From positions 186,001 through 250,000 of the forward strand of contig NZ_JACXAB010000001.1 of NCBI RefSeq assembly GCF_014699075.1: DNA of 64,000 nt, written 5' to 3'. The notes under the pieces are model-generated. The model saw only the letters and a list, made by a program, of their open reading frames with translations, was not told the DNA's origin and did not search any database. A program made the position numbers and the translations under genes. This DNA comes from Microvirga sp. (GTDB lineage: Bacteria; Pseudomonadota; Alphaproteobacteria; Rhizobiales; Beijerinckiaceae). Shown piece after piece: positions 1 through 11,836 of the stretch. Every line of letters starts with the position of its first letter. Position 1 is the stretch's first letter.

Positions 1-1451
1 GGCCCGAGGCGCGCTTCCATGACGGCTCGAAGCTGACTGCGAAGGATGCGGCCTTCTCGTTGAACATCCTCAAAACCAAAGGCCACCCGGTCTTCAGTCA
101 GCTCCTGCTGCAACTGGCCTCGGCGGAAGCGGAATCGGACGAGGTCCTGCGCGTCCAGTTCACGCCGCAGCGCAGCCGCGACCTGCATCTCGTCGTCGCC
201 GGACTGCCGATTCTCTCCGAGCGCTACTGGCAGGGCAAGGATTTCGAGGCTGCCACGCTCGAAGCCCCGCTCGGCTCGGGTCCGTACAAGGTGGGACGCT
301 TCGAGGTCGGGCGCTTCATCGAGTTCGATCGGGTGCCCGATTACTGGGCCAAGGATCTGCCCGTGAATGTGGGGCAGAACAATTTCGACCGCGTCCGCTA
401 CGATTATTTCCGCGACCGCACGGTGGCGTTCGAGGCGTTCAAGAACGGCACGCTCAACTTCCACGAGGAGTCGACATCGCGAACCTGGGCAACGGGCTAC
501 GACTTCCCGGCGGCGCGCGAGGGACGCGTCAAGAAGGAGGAGCTTCCCAACACCCTGCCGGCGCCGATCCAGGGCTGGTACTTCAACACGCGCCGCGAGA
601 TGTTCAAGGACCCGCGCATCCGCGAGGCGATCGGGTTGGCGTTCGATTTCGAATGGACCAACACGAACATCATGTTCGGCTCGTATCGCCGCACAACATC
701 GTTCTTTGAGAACTCGGACATGAAGGCTGTGGGCCGTCCGTCGAGCGAGGAACTGGCGCTGCTGGAGCCGTTCCGGGACAAGCTGCCGGCCTCCGTCTTC
801 GACGAGCCCGTTGTGCCGCCCGTCTCCGACGGGTCGGGCCAAGACCGGCAGCTGCTGCGCCGGGCAGACGAGCTTCTGCGACAGGCCGGGTGCAAGCGCG
901 ACGGCGGCGTTCTCAAACTACCGAACGGACAGCCCTTCGTGATCGAGTTCCTCGATGCCGCGACTTTCCTTCAGCCGCATACTCAGCCGTTCCAGAACAA
1001 CCTGAAGCGGCTCGGCATCGATGCCCGCTCGCGCATCGTGGATGCGGCACAATATCAGCAGCGGCTGAACGAATACGATTTCGACATCACGAGCCGGGCC
1101 CTCGTCGGCGTCACAACGCCCGGCGACAGCCTGCGAACCGTCTACGGCTCACAGGCCGCCCGCACCCCGGGAGCGCAGAACCTGGCCGGGATCGAGCACC
1201 CGGCCGTCGACGCCCTGATCGAGACTATCGGCAGGGCCAAGTCGCGCCAGGAGCTGAACATCGCCTGCCGCGCCCTGGACCGGGTTCTCCGTTCGGGCCA
1301 TTATTGGATCCCCATGTGGTTCAAGGCCAGCGACTGGTATGCCTATTGGGACCAGTTCTCGCGTCCGGAGACCAAGCCGCGCTTCGCCTCGGGCGCGCCG
1401 GGAACCTGGTGGTACGATGCCGAGAAGGCGAAGCGGATCGGGCGAGGATAA
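1..1451 (+). CDS. yejA: YejA-type ABC transporter substrate-binding protein (5' end cut by the window)
   Basis: Periplasmic binding protein of the solute-binding family 5 that delivers oligopeptide-like substrates (microcin C type in E. coli) to YejBEF. The reading frame is already open at the left edge, with the first full codon at position 3, so the signal peptide and N-terminus are missing; about 482 residues are visible. The visible start, RFHDGSKLTAKDAAFS, is the typical family-5 motif where a substrate domain begins, and the TTG at 60 lies inside it and is not the true start. The C-terminal region ending in GTWWYDAEKAKRIG is typical of YejA. It is followed within 3 nt by a DUF4260 gene and then yejB, so it is the upstream part of a yej operon. 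The family call is firm; the actual substrate is unknown. Confidence 0.9.
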   Translation, partial: PEARFHDGSKLTAKDAAFSLNILKTKGHPVFSQLLLQLASAEAESDEVLRVQFTPQRSRDLHLVVAGLPILSERYWQGKDFEAATLEAPLGSGPYKVGRFEVGRFIEFDRVPDYWAKDLPVNVGQNNFDRVRYDYFRDRTVAFEAFKNGTLNFHEESTSRTWATGYDFPAAREGRVKKEELPNTLPAPIQGWYFNTRREMFKDPRIREAIGLAFDFEWTNTNIMFGSYRRTTSFFENSDMKAVGRPSSEELALLEPFRDKLPASVFDEPVVPPVSDGSGQDRQLLRRADELLRQAGCKRDGGVLKLPNGQPFVIEFLDAATFLQPHTQPFQNNLKRLGIDARSRIVDAAQYQQRLNEYDFDITSRALVGVTTPGDSLRTVYGSQAARTPGAQNLAGIEHPAVDALIETIGRAKSRQELNIACRALDRVLRSGHYWIPMWFKASDWYAYWDQFSRPETKPRFASGAPGTWWYDAEKAKRIGRG

Positions 1452-1454
1452 GGC

Positions 1455-1859
1455 TTGGATAGAGTTGTGACGACGCACAATGAGCCGGACATGCCCCGCC
1501 TGCTTCTTCGCCTCGAGGGCATGGCTCTCTTCATCCTGGCCACATGGGCCTTCGCCCATACCGGCACCTCCTGGTGGCTCTATGCGGTTCTCTTCCTGAC
1601 GCCCGACCTGAGCTTTGCAGGCTACTTGGCCGGTCCCCGGCTCGGCGCCGTGGCCTATAATGCCCTGCACTCCACCCTCGGGCCTGCGCTCTTTGCAGGG
1701 CTTGGTCTTTTCCTCGATCACTCTATGCTGCTCGGGGTCGCTGCCATCTGGGCGGCGCATATCGGGTTCGACCGCATGTTGGGATATGGCTTGAAATATT
1801 CGTCCAGCTTCAACGACACCCATCTCGGCCGTATCGGCCGGCAAGCAGCAGGCGCTTGA
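1455..1859 (+). CDS. DUF4260 family small membrane protein
   Basis: A 134-residue protein with about four hydrophobic segments (roughly residues 20-37, 40-58, 62-85 and 90-108) and a C-terminal [19 protein letters not shown] stretch that I associate with the DUF4260 family of integral membrane proteins of unknown role. It starts with TTG at 1455, 3 nt after the yejA stop and preceded by a GAGGATAAGG purine run; GTG at 1467 and ATG at 1491 are alternatives. Its stop overlaps the yejB start by one base (TGATG), so it is translationally coupled into the yej operon. A gene between yejA and yejB is not part of the E. coli arrangement. Function is unknown; a link to the transporter is inferred only from position. 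Confidence 0.75.
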   Translation: MDRVVTTHNEPDMPRLLLRLEGMALFILATWAFAHTGTSWWLYAVLFLTPDLSFAGYLAGPRLGAVAYNALHSTLGPALFAGLGLFLDHSMLLGVAAIWAAHIGFDRMLGYGLKYSSSFNDTHLGRIGRQAAGA

Positions 1860-2974
1860 TGCTGGCCTATATTGCGCGTCGCGTTCTCCTCATGATCCCC
1901 ACTATCCTGGGGATCATGCTCATCTCCTTCGTGCTCGTGCAGTTCGCGCCCGGCGGGCCCGTCGAGCGCATCATCGCCCAGCTCCAGGGCCAGGATTCAG
2001 GCGCCACCTCGCGCATCTCCGGCGGCGGCGGCGATATGGCGGGCGGAGGCCAGTCACCCGGAGGCGGAGGCGCGGGGGATGCGTCCTCGTCGCGCTATCG
2101 CGGCGCGCAGGGGCTGGATCCGCAGTTCATCAAGCAGCTTGAGACGCAGTTCGGCTTCGACAAGCCTGCCTATGAGCGCTTCCTGAAGATGATCTGGGAT
2201 TATGCGCGCTTCGATTTCGGCAAGAGCTATTTTCGCGATATCTCCGTGCTGGAGCTGATCAAGGAGAAGCTGCCGGTCTCGATCAGCCTCGGCCTCTGGA
2301 TGACGCTGATCTCCTATGCCATCTCGATTCCGCTCGGCATCAAGAAGGCGGTGCGGGACGGCTCCACCTTCGACATCTGGACCTCGGCCATCGTCATCAT
2401 CGGCTATGCCATTCCAGGCTTCCTCTTTGCGATCCTGCTGATCGTGCTGTTTGCCGGTGGTTCGTTCTGGCAGGTCTTTCCCCTGCGCGGCCTGACCTCG
2501 GAGAACTGGGCCTTCATGCCGTGGTACTGGCAGATCGCGGATTACTTCTGGCACCTCGTTCTGCCCATCACCGCCATGGCGCTTGGGGCCTTCGCCACCT
2601 CGACCCTGCTGACGAAGAACTCGTTTCTCGACGAGATCCGCAAGCAATACGTGCTCACCGCGCGCATGAAGGGCCTGTCCGAGCGGCAGGTGCTTTACGG
2701 CCACGTGTTCCGCAATGCGATGCTCATCGTGATCGCAGGCTTCCCCGGCGCCTTCATCGGAGCTTTCTTCGCCGGCGCGCTGCTGATCGAGACGATCTTT
2801 TCGCTCGATGGTCTCGGACTCCTCTCCTTCGAATCCATCGTCAACCGCGACTACCCGGTGGTGTTCGCCAATCTCTACATCTTCTCGCTGGTGGGCTTGG
2901 CTGTGAACCTCGTGTCCGACCTCACCTATACCTGGATCGATCCGCGGATCGACTTCGAGACCCGGGAGGCGTGA
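1859..2974 (+). CDS. yejB: YejB-type ABC transporter permease
   Basis: Inner-membrane permease of the Yej peptide/microcin C importer, 371 residues from ATG 1859 (an in-frame TTG lies one codon upstream). The N-terminal membrane helix carries the DppB-family pattern ending in [11 protein letters not shown] glycine-rich linker (about residues 57-79) follows, of the kind seen in alphaproteobacterial YejB, then a periplasmic segment and five more membrane spans. The cytoplasmic EAA-like loop around [11 protein letters not shown] (about residue 270) is where the ATPase docks. The C-terminus has the usual [10 protein letters not shown] ending. It is coupled to the DUF4260 gene upstream. Downstream it is separated from yejE by a 155-nt insert that contains a palindromic repeat. 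Confidence 0.92.
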   Translation: MLAYIARRVLLMIPTILGIMLISFVLVQFAPGGPVERIIAQLQGQDSGATSRISGGGGDMAGGGQSPGGGGAGDASSSRYRGAQGLDPQFIKQLETQFGFDKPAYERFLKMIWDYARFDFGKSYFRDISVLELIKEKLPVSISLGLWMTLISYAISIPLGIKKAVRDGSTFDIWTSAIVIIGYAIPGFLFAILLIVLFAGGSFWQVFPLRGLTSENWAFMPWYWQIADYFWHLVLPITAMALGAFATSTLLTKNSFLDEIRKQYVLTARMKGLSERQVLYGHVFRNAMLIVIAGFPGAFIGAFFAGALLIETIFSLDGLGLLSFESIVNRDYPVVFANLYIFSLVGLAVNLVSDLTYTWIDPRIDFETREA

Positions 2975-2975
2975 G

Positions 2976-3134
2976 ATGAAGTCATGCGTCCTCATGATCC
3001 TCCACCGAGGCAATAACACGCCCGTCATGCCCGGCCTTGTGCCGGGTATCCACGTCTTTTGGCGCGGCTGTTCCCAAGACGTGGATGGCCGGAACAAGTC
3101 CGGCCATGACGATGGTGAGGGAGGCGTGAGATGA
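2976..3134 (+). CDS. Possible 52-codon repeat-encoded small ORF linking yejB to yejE
   Basis: ATG 2976 lies 1 nt after the yejB stop, with GGAGG at 2965-2969. The frame stays open through the whole insert and ends at TGA 3132-3134, which overlaps the yejE start (ATGA at 3131-3134). The central part is encoded by the palindromic repeat and contains MPGLVPGIHVF and DVDGRNKSGHDD, peptides that family-A repeats encode wherever they are read in this frame. The product is unlikely to have a selected function. However, translating it would carry ribosomes from yejB to yejE and so preserve translational coupling. Whether it is translated cannot be told from sequence. Confidence 0.35.
   Translation: MKSCVLMILHRGNNTPVMPGLVPGIHVFWRGCSQDVDGRNKSGHDDGEGGVR
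3023..3111. repeat. Family-A palindromic repeat (yejB-yejE junction)
   Basis: An imperfect inverted repeat running from cgtcatgcccggccttgtg to ccggccatgacg, with the internal arms atccacgtctt and aagacgtggat on either side of a short centre. Each arm holds its own smaller palindrome (cccggccttgtgccggg; ggccggaacaagtccggcc). The same family recurs at 59556-59638. It resembles dispersed intergenic palindromes common in Rhizobiales. Confidence 0.85.
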
Positions 3135-4290
3135 ACGAGAACGTGCCCGTCGTCTCTCCCGCCTCCTCGCCCGTCGCGCCGCCGCTGCCGCGCCAGGGCT
3201 TCATCAAGCTGTCGCCGCTCAATCGGCGGCGATGGGAAAACTTCAAGGCGAACCGCCGCGGCTACTGGTCGTTCTGGATCTTCGTTGTCCTGTTCGTCCT
3301 GAGCATGTTCGCGGAGCTCATCGCCAACGACAAGCCGATCCTCGCCTCCTACAAGGGCGAGCTGCTCTACCCGGCCTTCGTAAATTATCCGGAGGAGAAG
3401 TTCGGCGGCTTCCTGGCGGTCACGGATTATCGCGACCCGGTGATCGCCAAAGAAATTCAGGACAATGGCTGGCTCATCTGGGCACCGGTCCGCTTCTCCT
3501 ACAACACGCACAATCTCGACCTTCCTGTTCCGGCTCCCGCACCGCCGACCTGGACGCTCACCGACGATCAGTGCCGGCCGATTGCGGAGCGCAATGGCGG
3601 CACCGGCTGCAACGATATCGAGTGGAACTGGCTCGGCACGGACGATCAGGGCCGCGATGTGGTGGCGCGTCTCATCTACGGCTTCCGCATCTCGGTTCTG
3701 TTCGGCCTGACGCTTGCCGGGATCTCCTCCATCGTCGGTGTCCTGGCCGGCGCCGTGCAGGGCTATTACGGCGGCTGGACGGACCTGCTGTTCCAGCGCT
3801 TCATCGAGGTCTGGACGGCGATTCCCTCGCTCTATCTGCTCATCATCATCTCGGCGGTCATCACGCCGAGCTTCTTCGTGCTGCTCGGCATCCTGCTGCT
3901 GTTCTCATGGGTGTCGCTCGTGGGCGTGGTACGCGCCGAGTTCCTGCGCGCCCGCAACTTCGAATATGTGCGCGCTGCGCGAGCACTGGGACTGTCCAAC
4001 GCCACCATCATGTTCAAGCATCTTCTGCCGAACGCCATGGTGGCGACGCTCACCTTCATGCCGTTCATCATCAACGGCTCGATCACGACCCTGACCTCCC
4101 TCGACTTCCTCGGCTTCGGCCTGCCGCCAGGCTCACCCTCGCTGGGCGAACTGCTCGCACAGGGCAAGGCCAACCTTCAGGCGCCCTGGCTCGGCCTCGC
4201 CGGCTTCTTCGTGATCGCCGTGATGCTCAGCCTTCTCATCTTCGTCGGCGAAGCGGTGCGCGATGCCTTCGATCCGCGGAAGACGTTCCG

Positions 4291-4294
<4 letters not shown>
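3131..4294 (+). CDS. yejE: YejE-type ABC transporter permease
   Basis: Second membrane subunit of the Yej importer, 387 residues. It has a proline-rich cytoplasmic N-terminus, one membrane span (about 52-72), then the long periplasmic segment characteristic of YejE, which is far larger than in ordinary DppC. The segment ends in WNWLGTDDQGRDVVARLIYG, the entry to the transport domain, which has five further spans. The docking loop is around YVRAARALGLSNATIM (about residues 277-292). GGAGG at 3120-3124 precedes the ATG; this ribosome site is the right copy of the 17-nt duplication. The stop overlaps the yejF start as ATGA. The start is clear and the family assignment is strong. Confidence 0.93.
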
Positions 4295-5919
<1,625 letters not shown>

Positions 5920-6080
5920 GCCGTGAACGTCTGACCATGCCTGCGCATCGCCGCCCGGCCGCCCTTTGAGCCCTTGCCAGGGTCATACGCCTGGGGGCCA
6001 GCACCATCGGAAGGGGCATCGCATCTTTTGCCGCAATGACGTATCAGTCGTGATTCCCGTGGCTTGAAGGATTTGACTGA

Positions 6081-7301
6081 ATGCCCCGCGCTCTTCTCAT
6101 CGTGCTCGATTCCGTCGGTATCGGCGGAGCAGAGGATGCCGAAGCCTATGGCGATGCCGGCGCCGACACGGTCGGACACATCGCGGAGGCTTGCGCCGAG
6201 GGGCGCGGCGATCAGGCAGGCCTCCGTCAGGGGCCGCTCCATCTGCCGCATATGACGGCGCTGGGTCTCGGCCTTGCCCTCGAGGCCTCCACGGGGCGCA
6301 TGCCGCCGGGCCTTGCACCGCAGGGGCCGCTGAAAGGCGCCTGGGGCTATGGCGTCGAGACCTCCAAGGGCAAGGATACCCCGTCGGGCCACTGGGAGAT
6401 CACAGGCGTACCCGTCACCTTCGACTGGGGCTATTTCCCCAGCACGATCCCGACCTTTCCTGAGGAGTTGACCACGGCGCTCATCGCGCGCGGCAACCTG
6501 CCCGGCATCCTCGGCAACAAGCACGCCTCGGGCACCACCGTGATCGATGAGTTCGGCGCAGAGCACATGCGCACGGGCAAGCCCATCGTCTACACCTCCG
6601 TCGACAGCGTGCTGCAGATCGCCGCCCATGAGGAAAGCTTCGGGCTGGAGCGGCTCTACGAGCTGTGCCGGATCGGGCGCGAGCTCTGCGATGAATACAA
6701 GATCGGCCGCGTCATCGCCCGTCCGTTCGTGGGTTCGCCCGAGACGGGCTTCAAGCGCACCGGCAACCGCAAGGATTTCGCCACGCCGCCGCCGGCCGAC
6801 ACCATCCTCGACACGCTCGGCAAGGCGGGCCGCTCAGTCGTCACCGTGGGCAAGATCGGCGACATCTTCGCCCATCGCTCGACGGGTCGGGAGATCAAGC
6901 CCAACGGCAACGACGCCTGCCTGTCGGCCGCCATCGAGGCCATGGGCGATCTGCCGGACGGCGGCTTCGTGTTCGCGAACCTCGTCGATTTCGACAGCGA
7001 GTTCGGCCATCGCCGCGACATCCCGGGCTATGCGGCGGCGCTCGAGGCCTTCGACCGGCGCATCCCGGAGATCGAGGCCGCTCTCCAGCCGGGCGATCTC
7101 GTCATCATCACGGCCGACCACGGCAACGACCCCTCCTGGCGCGGCTCCGACCACACCCGCGAGCACGTGCCGATCCTGAGCTTCGGCTCCGGGGTGAAGC
7201 TTGGCGCCATCGGGCGGCGGGAGAGCTTTGCCGATATCGGGGCGAGCGTGCTGGCCCATGTGGGCGTTGCCCATCGGGGTAAAGGCACTTCCTGGCTCTA
7301 A
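6081..7301 (+). CDS. deoB: Phosphopentomutase
   Basis: Converts (deoxy)ribose-1-phosphate, released by nucleoside phosphorylases, to the 5-phosphate; a Mn-dependent cytoplasmic enzyme of the alkaline-phosphatase superfamily. The 406 residues match the DeoB length. Visible motifs are the metal-binding LDSVGIGG at 9-16, the catalytic threonine region [10 protein letters not shown] (Thr near 100), and the C-terminal ITADHGND and SDHTREH metal sites. GAAGGA at 6066-6071 gives a good ribosome site for this ATG. It lies on the opposite strand from the deoA/deoC/punA operon about 10 kb away, yet completes that pathway, and it stands directly upstream of the URC gene set. A family-B palindrome follows the stop. 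Confidence 0.96.
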   Translation: MPRALLIVLDSVGIGGAEDAEAYGDAGADTVGHIAEACAEGRGDQAGLRQGPLHLPHMTALGLGLALEASTGRMPPGLAPQGPLKGAWGYGVETSKGKDTPSGHWEITGVPVTFDWGYFPSTIPTFPEELTTALIARGNLPGILGNKHASGTTVIDEFGAEHMRTGKPIVYTSVDSVLQIAAHEESFGLERLYELCRIGRELCDEYKIGRVIARPFVGSPETGFKRTGNRKDFATPPPADTILDTLGKAGRSVVTVGKIGDIFAHRSTGREIKPNGNDACLSAAIEAMGDLPDGGFVFANLVDFDSEFGHRRDIPGYAAALEAFDRRIPEIEAALQPGDLVIITADHGNDPSWRGSDHTREHVPILSFGSGVKLGAIGRRESFADIGASVLAHVGVAHRGKGTSWL

Positions 7302-7306
7302 AGGCA

Positions 7307-7409
7307 CGTCATCCCGGACGGCGAAGCCGATCCGGGATCGTTAGACGAGAATAGCGCCTTGTCCTGCACGCGATCCCGGATCTGCGCTGACGCTCCGTCC
7401 GGGATGACG
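7307..7409. repeat. Family-B palindromic repeat (uninterrupted copy)
   Basis: Outer arms cgtcatcccggac and gtccgggatgacg are perfect inverted repeats. Inner arms gatccgggatcg and cgatcccggatc surround a short centre (about 7341-7367). This is the simplest copy in the window and serves as reference for the split copies at 11837, 14429, 24996-25454, 41805 and 47167. It lies between deoB and the URC1-like gene and may help end deoB transcription. Confidence 0.85.
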
Positions 7410-7554
7410 ACCTTGGCCATTGCGGCCAAGCTGCCGCCTTGACCTCTATGCCATTGACGGCCCCGCAACTTTAGATCAGTCTCCCATAGATCGTATGGAG
7501 GCTCTCCGGCGATCGGTCGAGGGAGTCTTCCCGTTCTCGCGTGGAAGATTGTTC

Positions 7555-8817
<1,263 letters not shown>

Positions 8818-8829
8818 TGCGCAAGATCC

Positions 8830-8871
8830 CGAAGCGGGTGCCGGCTTGCCGCCGGTGCCCGCTTCGTTTTT
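8830..8871 (+). terminator. Intrinsic terminator after the URC1-like gene
   Basis: A 16-bp stem (8830-8845 with 8851-8866, two G-U pairs, TTGCC loop) starts 13 nt after the stop codon and is followed by five T residues. It is a textbook rho-independent terminator. It implies that the downstream DUF1688-upp pair has its own promoter in 8872-8959 or depends on read-through. Confidence 0.8.
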
Positions 8872-8959
8872 AACCTTATCCCAAGCCGTCCTGTCCAGGG
8901 ATGATGTGGTGCCAGAAGTTTGTGGTATCGCATCCCCGTCGAGATCATCGGAGCCTTGA

Positions 8960-10213
8960 GTGACCGCCCAGCCTGACCTGTCTCCCGAGACCAAAGCCGC
9001 CCGCAGCCTTCTCTCCGCCGCGGCGGTGCGGGAGCGGTCGCATCAGCTTCTGCAGGCGGGTCTCGAAGGCCGTCTCCAGCACTTCACGGTCGATCTCGCT
9101 CGGCTCGACGCCTGCGCCGACGAGGTCGTGAAGACAATCCGACAGGCCTACCCTTCGCTTGAGATTCCGTTCCACGCGCGCTGGCGCCACTTCGCCGCCG
9201 GAGGGCACGAGCGCTGGGGCGCGGTGATGCACGGCGCCCCCTGGGAGAAAGCCGCCGACATGGCGCGATCCGCCTTCGACCTCGCCATCGTGTCCGTGCT
9301 GCTCGATGCGGGCGCCGGCGCGCAATGGCGCTACGAGGAAGGCCGCACAGGCGAGACCTATAACCGCTCCGAGGGGCTTGCGGTGGCGAGCTTCGACATG
9401 TTCGTGAGCGGCGCTTTCTCAAGCCGCCCGGAGGATCCGTTCCGCGTCGATGCGGATGTGCTGATGACGCTCACCGCAGACGATCTGGCGGAAGGCTTCC
9501 AGGTCTCGGCCGACAACCCGCTCGTCGGCCTTGAGGGCCGCGCAGCGCTCCTCAACCGTCTCGGGCGCGTCGTTGCGACAAATCCTGACATTTTCGGACA
9601 GGTCGACGATCCCCGCCCCGGCGGCCTCTTCGACGTCATCGCCGCCACGGCCGACGGCGAGCGCATCAAGGCGACTGCGATCCTCGAGGCGCTGCTCACC
9701 CATCTCGGCCCGATCTGGCCCGGCCGCATCGCCCTTGGCGGCGTCGACCTCGGCGATACATGGCGTCATCCGCTGGTCGAGGCGCAGGATGCCACCAAGG
9801 GGCTTGTCCCCTTCCACAAGCTGTCCCAATGGCTCTCCTACTCGTTGATCGAGCCGCTCGAATGGGCGGGCTTTTCCGTGGTCGAGATCGACGGCCTCAC
9901 GGGCCTGCCGGAATACCGCAACGGCGGGCTGTTCCTCGATAGCGGCGTGATCGCCCTGAAGGATCAGGCGGACGCGAGCCGCGCCCATGCGGTGGATTCG
10001 CAGCTCGTGGTGGAATGGCGGGCCTTGACGGTTGCCCTTCTCGACCGCATTGCCGATCCGATCCGCGCAAGGCTAGGATTTGCCGCAGAGGACTTCCCGC
10101 TGGCCAAGGCGCTCGAAGGCGGCACCTGGGCCACGGGACGGAGACTGGCGAAGGAGAAGCGCGGCGACGGCTCGCCGCCTCTCAGCGTGATCAGTGACGG
10201 GACTGTGTTTTAA
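8960..10213 (+). CDS. DUF1688 (URC4) family protein, uracil catabolism
   Basis: A 417-residue protein of the DUF1688 family, the family of URC4, which is required for the reductive-pathway-independent breakdown of uracil in Lachancea kluyveri; its exact reaction is not established. It starts with GTG at 8960, preceded by GGAG (8950-8953). I recognise the family from the N-terminal pattern with HFTVDLARLDA, ARWRHFAAGGHERW and the C-terminal LVVEWRALTVALLDRIAD. No signal peptide or membrane segment is visible, so it is likely cytoplasmic. It sits between the URC1-like gene and upp, a grouping that supports a URC role for all three. It abuts the upp region, and the two are probably cotranscribed. 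Confidence 0.85.
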   Translation: MTAQPDLSPETKAARSLLSAAAVRERSHQLLQAGLEGRLQHFTVDLARLDACADEVVKTIRQAYPSLEIPFHARWRHFAAGGHERWGAVMHGAPWEKAADMARSAFDLAIVSVLLDAGAGAQWRYEEGRTGETYNRSEGLAVASFDMFVSGAFSSRPEDPFRVDADVLMTLTADDLAEGFQVSADNPLVGLEGRAALLNRLGRVVATNPDIFGQVDDPRPGGLFDVIAATADGERIKATAILEALLTHLGPIWPGRIALGGVDLGDTWRHPLVEAQDATKGLVPFHKLSQWLSYSLIEPLEWAGFSVVEIDGLTGLPEYRNGGLFLDSGVIALKDQADASRAHAVDSQLVVEWRALTVALLDRIADPIRARLGFAAEDFPLAKALEGGTWATGRRLAKEKRGDGSPPLSVISDGTVF

Positions 10214-10249
10214 ATGAATCAGCAGACGACGATCAAAGAGGGAAAAAAC

Positions 10250-10879
10250 ATGCAGGGCGTCACCGTGGTCGATCATCCGCTGGTTCAGCACAAGCTGACC
10301 CTGATGCGGGACAAGGAACGCTCGACGAAGGGCTTCCGCCAGCTCCTCAACGAAATCGGCATGCTCCTCTGCTACGAGGTCACCCGCGATCTGCCGATTG
10401 AGCGCATCCAGATCGAGACGCCCATGACCACCATGGAAGGCGCGCAGATTGCCGGCAAGAAGCTGGTGCTGGCTCCCATCCTGCGCGCCGGCGTCGGCTT
10501 TCTCGACGGCATGCTCACCCTCGTGCCTGCGGCGCGCGTGGCCCATATCGGCCTCTACCGCGATCCGGAATCGCTTCAGGCGGTGGAATATTACTTCAAG
10601 GCTCCGTCTGATCTCGCCGACCGCATGGTGCTGGTGCTCGACCCCATGCTCGCCACCGCCAACTCGGCCGTGGCCGCCATCGAGCGCCTGAAGGAGCGCG
10701 GCGCCAAGGATCTGCGCTTCGTGTGCCTTCTCGCCGCGCCCGAGGGCATCGAGCGGCTGCGCAGCGCGCATCCGGACGTGCATATCTGGACCGCCGCCAT
10801 CGACGAGCGCCTGAACGACCACGGCTATATCGTGCCGGGCTTGGGCGATGCCGGCGACCGCATGTACGGAACGCGCTAG
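10250..10879 (+). CDS. upp: Uracil phosphoribosyltransferase
   Basis: Makes UMP from uracil and PRPP. The 209 residues from ATG 10250 match the normal Upp length; GAGGG just upstream supports this start over the in-frame ATG at 10214. The N-terminal [16 protein letters not shown] and the C-terminal [13 protein letters not shown] are typical. The PRPP loop reads DPMLATANS (from Asp131), where most Upp enzymes I know have glycine(s) after the threonine, so Ala-Asn here is a mild oddity. Here Upp follows DUF1688 directly. In the URC pathway uracil is thought to be converted to a nucleotide before degradation, so Upp may serve catabolism as well as salvage. Confidence 0.93.
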   Translation: MQGVTVVDHPLVQHKLTLMRDKERSTKGFRQLLNEIGMLLCYEVTRDLPIERIQIETPMTTMEGAQIAGKKLVLAPILRAGVGFLDGMLTLVPAARVAHIGLYRDPESLQAVEYYFKAPSDLADRMVLVLDPMLATANSAVAAIERLKERGAKDLRFVCLLAAPEGIERLRSAHPDVHIWTAAIDERLNDHGYIVPGLGDAGDRMYGTR

Positions 10880-10926
10880 AGCCCGCGCGACTTATCCCTC
10901 ATCGCTCACAACGGGGGTTATCGGCC

Positions 10927-11829
10927 TTGCGCTTCATCGTCGCCGACTGGGGAACGACCCGCTTTCGCGGCTACCTGATCGAGAACGAAACCATTCTCGA
11001 TCAGGTCTCGTCGGACGAGGGCGTCTCAGCCCTGCAAAAGGGCCAGCATCGCGACGTGTTCCTGCGGCAATGCGGGTCGTGGCTTCAGGCCGAGCCCGAC
11101 GCGCCGGTGCTGCTGGTCGGCATGGTGGGCAGCCGCGAGGGCTGGGTCGAGGCGCCCTACGCCACCTGCCCGGCAGGCCCTGCGGAAATCGCCCGGGCGC
11201 TGGTGCCGGTGGATCTGGAGAACGGCCGCAAGGGCCACATCATTCCGGGCCTGTTCTGCGAGCCGGCTCCCGGCGCTGCCGACGTGATGCGCGGCGAGGA
11301 AACCTTGGTTCTGGGCGCGGGCATCGAGGATGGGCTGATCTGCTCGGCCGGCACGCATCCCAAATGGATTCTAATGCGGGGCGGCCGCATCGAGCGCTTT
11401 GCCACCTACATGACCGGCGAGATGTACGCCATCTTACGCGAGCATTCCATGATCGGCCGCCCGGCGACGCAGCCGGAGGATCCGAAAGGGTTCGACCTCG
11501 GCCTCGATGCTGCCGAGCGCAACGCCGGCGAAGCCCGCGTCGGCCTGCTGCATCTCCTGTTCAGCGCCCGCGCCTCGGTCGTGTCAAACCGCATGCACAG
11601 CAGCCTGCTCGCGCCCTACCTGTCGGGCCTGCTCACCGGGGACGAGATCAACGGAGCGCTGGCGCAGTTCGGCCGTCCAAGCTACGTCACCATTCTGGCA
11701 GCGCCTGAGCGTGCGGAACTCTACGTCCACGCCCTGAAGCGTCATGGCATCAGGGCGGAGATCAAGGACACGCAGCAGGCGTTGATCGCAGGTCTGGCGC
11801 GGATCGTGCGCCAACATGCATTGGGTTAG
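10927..11829 (+). CDS. dgoK: 2-dehydro-3-deoxygalactonokinase
   Basis: Phosphorylates 2-keto-3-deoxygalactonate in the De Ley-Doudoroff galactonate route. From TTG 10927, preceded by a GGGGG run, the product has 300 residues and starts LRFIVADWGTTRFRGYLI, the phosphate-binding motif of the family. GMVGSREGW near residue 60, GEETLVLG and TGEMYAIL are further DgoK-type segments. The usual partner, KDPGal aldolase (dgoA), is not adjacent, and no galactonate transporter or dehydratase is in the window. It lies 47 nt after upp and before a split repeat. The family is clear; the reason for this position is not. Confidence 0.85.
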   Translation: MRFIVADWGTTRFRGYLIENETILDQVSSDEGVSALQKGQHRDVFLRQCGSWLQAEPDAPVLLVGMVGSREGWVEAPYATCPAGPAEIARALVPVDLENGRKGHIIPGLFCEPAPGAADVMRGEETLVLGAGIEDGLICSAGTHPKWILMRGGRIERFATYMTGEMYAILREHSMIGRPATQPEDPKGFDLGLDAAERNAGEARVGLLHLLFSARASVVSNRMHSSLLAPYLSGLLTGDEINGALAQFGRPSYVTILAAPERAELYVHALKRHGIRAEIKDTQQALIAGLARIVRQHALG

Positions 11830-11836
11830 GCCCCAC

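Larger units (their letters stand above)
2964..3135 (+). repeat. 17-nt direct duplication flanking a palindromic insert between yejB and yejE
   Basis: The sequence gggaggcgtgagatgaa occurs perfectly at 2964-2980 and again at 3119-3135. Each copy contains a GGAGG Shine-Dalgarno core followed by ATG. The left copy overlaps the yejB stop (TGA 2972-2974), and the right copy supplies the ribosome site and start of yejE. Deleting one copy and everything between them gives a tight yejB-yejE junction with yejE starting 1 nt after the yejB stop, as expected for this operon. The 138 nt between the copies hold a family-A palindrome. It looks like a target duplication, or a tandem duplication later filled by the repeat. 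Confidence 0.8.

Noticed and set aside
2054..3511. Long minus-strand open frame (485 codons) across yejB and yejE
   Set aside because: It lies antisense to two clear permease genes and across the palindromic insert; composition is that of a GC-rich antisense shadow with no domain.
3232..4290. Upstream extension of the yejF frame
   Set aside because: It overlaps yejE out of frame and has no ABC-protein sequence; the real start is ATG 4291.
10214..10249. Earlier ATG start for upp
   Set aside because: It would add 12 residues without homology and lacks the GAGGG ribosome site present before ATG 10250.
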